This document shows positions 15,819 to 17,338 of a stretch of DNA of 17,338 nt, one piece after another. The translations under genes were made by a program, and so were the position numbers. The notes below the pieces were generated by a model. The model worked only from the letters and a program-made list of their open reading frames with translations. It made no database searches and was not told the origin of the DNA. The first letter of the stretch is position 1. Each line of letters opens with the position of its first letter. The stretch comes from an uncultured Saprospiraceae bacterium (lineage in GTDB: Bacteria; Bacteroidota; Bacteroidia; Chitinophagales; Saprospiraceae): NCBI GenBank assembly GCA_937921525.1, contig CAKZUM010000643.1:1-17338 (forward strand), given 5' to 3'.

Positions 15819-17204
15819 ATGCGATATTTTATATTCTTCTTTCTATTAGTGTTTGCTGTTGAAGCAGATGCTCAAGCTTCGCAAAAGCAACAAGCAGCCT
15901 CCTTAAATAATTATGTCTACTTCACGAATGAAAGTGTTCATGGGCTACTTATTGTGCATCGACTCTTAGAAAATTTCAATCAAAAGATTAACAAATATGT
16001 AGATCTAGAGAGTACACAATTTAATTTCTATAGCAATGCAGATTTGCCTAGAAATATTTTTTTAGATGAAGAAAAATGGTTCTACGATGTCTCTCCTTAT
16101 GCTTGGTACGATATTACGCTGACAGAAAGTAAACACCTTCCAGTAGACTTAGCTACTGCATTAAATAAAGAGTTAGAGCAATTAAAATCTATCATCACAA
16201 GAGTGAATGCTATTCGATTCGAGCTAGGGCATTTAACAGAAGGCGAAGATTTAAAGCAGCGGAAAAATTTAGATAAAATTTATAAAAAGTTAGAAGAGTG
16301 CGTTGTTTTATATGATAACTTCAATACCGTAAAAGAAGAGTTAAAACTAAAATTGAAAGAAGGACATAAGCAATTAAAAATTAGTGATACTGCTGGTGGC
16401 GTACAGGTAATTGGAGCCGTACATGAAAATATAAAAGCTATCTTACAATCTTTGCGAAACGATAAAGAAGCCAATCTTCCCAATTTAGCGAAGCATTTAG
16501 AATCTAATTTAACTCTTGCAAAAAGCACTTTAAATAATACCCCCGCAGCAAAGCAGTTCTTTACCAAGGCTGACGCATTTTTGGCTAGTACTAATAAATG
16601 CGCTGCATCTGGTAGTTTCTCTGAAGACTATATTCAATATGGAAAAGCCTATTATTATTATAATGTCGAGTTAGTTTCTAAAGTAAACCGATACGGTTCT
16701 GGTTTAGTGACAGATATGAATGATTATATTAAATCAGCTAATGAATCTGCTATTCTACAAACGGAGGAACCTCATTTTTTCAAAGTAATTTATCCCAAAA
16801 AACAGGTAAAAGTAGTCACAGCTGAAACCCTTCCTGGCGGACAGTTGCCAAGTACGGTGAGAGGAAGGCAAGTCGTTGTCCGACAAGCTCCAATGAAATT
16901 GAATGATCCAATGATGCTTTTGGAAATATCCGATTATCAGTTAAGTGATGGAGATAAAATATCTGTTAATTTTAATGAACACTGGATATTAAATGAATAT
17001 ACTTTAAAAAGAAAACCACTAAAAATACAATTGCAACTAAGATCGAATCAAGTTAATTATTTGCTAGTACATGCAGACAATGTAGGGACAAATCCACCAA
17101 ATACCACGAAGATTACCTACATCTATAATGGAGAGAAAAAAGTAATTACCTTATCGTCTGATACAGAAGAGAGTGAAATGATTGAAATTCAATTAGATAA
17201 ATAA
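15819..17204 (+). CDS. Exported protein of unknown function, 461 aa
   Basis: I do not recognise the family. Residues 1-19 (MRYFIFFFLLVFAVEADAQ) look like a Sec signal peptide with cleavage near AQA-SQ; there is no lipobox cysteine. Residues about 95-185 and 190-260 are predicted by eye to be helical and coiled-coil-like, rich in L, E and K (for example LKQRKNLDKIYKKLEECVVL). The last 95 or so residues (from about 365, LLEISDYQLSDGDKISVNF, ILNEYTLKRKPLKI, HADNVGTNPPNTTKITY) read as a beta-sandwich module. They resemble, from memory, a C-terminal module found in various exported Bacteroidota proteins; I cannot name it. No T9SS type A or B tail is evident. The start is supported by the signal peptide; no Shine-Dalgarno is present. 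Copies of one MITE lie on both sides, and the downstream copy starts 18 bases after the stop. Confidence 0.85.
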   Translation: MRYFIFFFLLVFAVEADAQASQKQQAASLNNYVYFTNESVHGLLIVHRLLENFNQKINKYVDLESTQFNFYSNADLPRNIFLDEEKWFYDVSPYAWYDITLTESKHLPVDLATALNKELEQLKSIITRVNAIRFELGHLTEGEDLKQRKNLDKIYKKLEECVVLYDNFNTVKEELKLKLKEGHKQLKISDTAGGVQVIGAVHENIKAILQSLRNDKEANLPNLAKHLESNLTLAKSTLNNTPAAKQFFTKADAFLASTNKCAASGSFSEDYIQYGKAYYYYNVELVSKVNRYGSGLVTDMNDYIKSANESAILQTEEPHFFKVIYPKKQVKVVTAETLPGGQLPSTVRGRQVVVRQAPMKLNDPMMLLEISDYQLSDGDKISVNFNEHWILNEYTLKRKPLKIQLQLRSNQVNYLLVHADNVGTNPPNTTKITYIYNGEKKVITLSSDTEESEMIEIQLDK

Positions 17205-17222
17205 ATATGTGTGTTTTTTATT

Positions 17223-17338
17223 ACACTACTGGACATTTTGAAGAGCAGAGAACCGAGAGCAGAGAATAGAGACAGGTTTCGTTTAAAAAATGACGAAATT
17301 TCGTTGTTTTTTAAACGAAATACGTCTCTACTCTCTCT
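17223..17338. mobile_element. 152-bp palindromic MITE-like element, copy 2, cut by window edge
   Basis: The first 116 bases of a second copy, starting acactactggacatt at 17223. It differs from copy 1 at 8 of 116 positions (about 93% identity) with no indels. Its predicted centre, gacgaaa/tttcgtt at 17298/17299, falls at the same offset. It is in the same orientation as copy 1. The right inverted repeat and any target duplication lie outside the window. Confidence 0.85.

Noticed and set aside
1..17338. uvrB, priA and recQ as one dedicated defence or repair island
   Set aside because: They are in separate transcription units with different orientations, and are universal housekeeping genes with intact normal motifs.

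Overview
The window looks like chromosomal DNA from a Bacteroidota bacterium, probably a saprospirian or cytophagal-type member. It is AT-rich. Start codons are preceded by A/T-rich sequence with no Shine-Dalgarno motif. One protein ends in the CHU_C / type B sorting domain used by the type IX secretion system (T9SS), and the one promoter-like box I can see resembles the Bacteroidota -7 element TAnnTTTG. This placement rests on family knowledge, not on a search.

Layout. (1) 1-1855 (+) is the 3' nine tenths of uvrB. (2) 1966-4770 (-) is a large secreted multidomain protein with a T9SS type B tail, convergent with uvrB. (3) 4771-5328 has no gene and is almost filled with foldback repeats and a bidirectional terminator. 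(4) 5329-6900 (-) is rpoN, sigma-54. (5) 6901-7711 is AT-rich with no supported gene. (6) 12138-7712 (-) is a two-gene operon: a GCS2-type ligase fused to CBS domains, then priA, joined by an ATGA stop/start overlap. (7) 12139-12983 is a long divergent intergenic region. (8) 12984-15185 (+) is recQ. (9) 15186-15818 is repeat-rich and holds a nested mobile element. (10) 15819-17204 (+) is an unrecognised exported protein. (11) 17223 to the end is a second, truncated copy of the same mobile element.

Three genes serve genome maintenance: UvrB in nucleotide excision repair, PriA in replication restart and RecQ in recombination. They sit in three separate transcription units, so I see no single dedicated system. 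The genes are mostly ordinary housekeeping genes; the unusual content lies between them. At least four kinds of non-coding repeat are visible: a 152-bp fully palindromic MITE-like element in two copies flanking the orphan gene; a roughly 105-bp inverted-repeat element directly upstream of both exported-protein genes, one copy split by the MITE with an 11-bp target duplication; a 193-bp foldback; and short GC-rich palindromes near gene ends. I did not find a convincing new defence, mobile or biosynthetic system.
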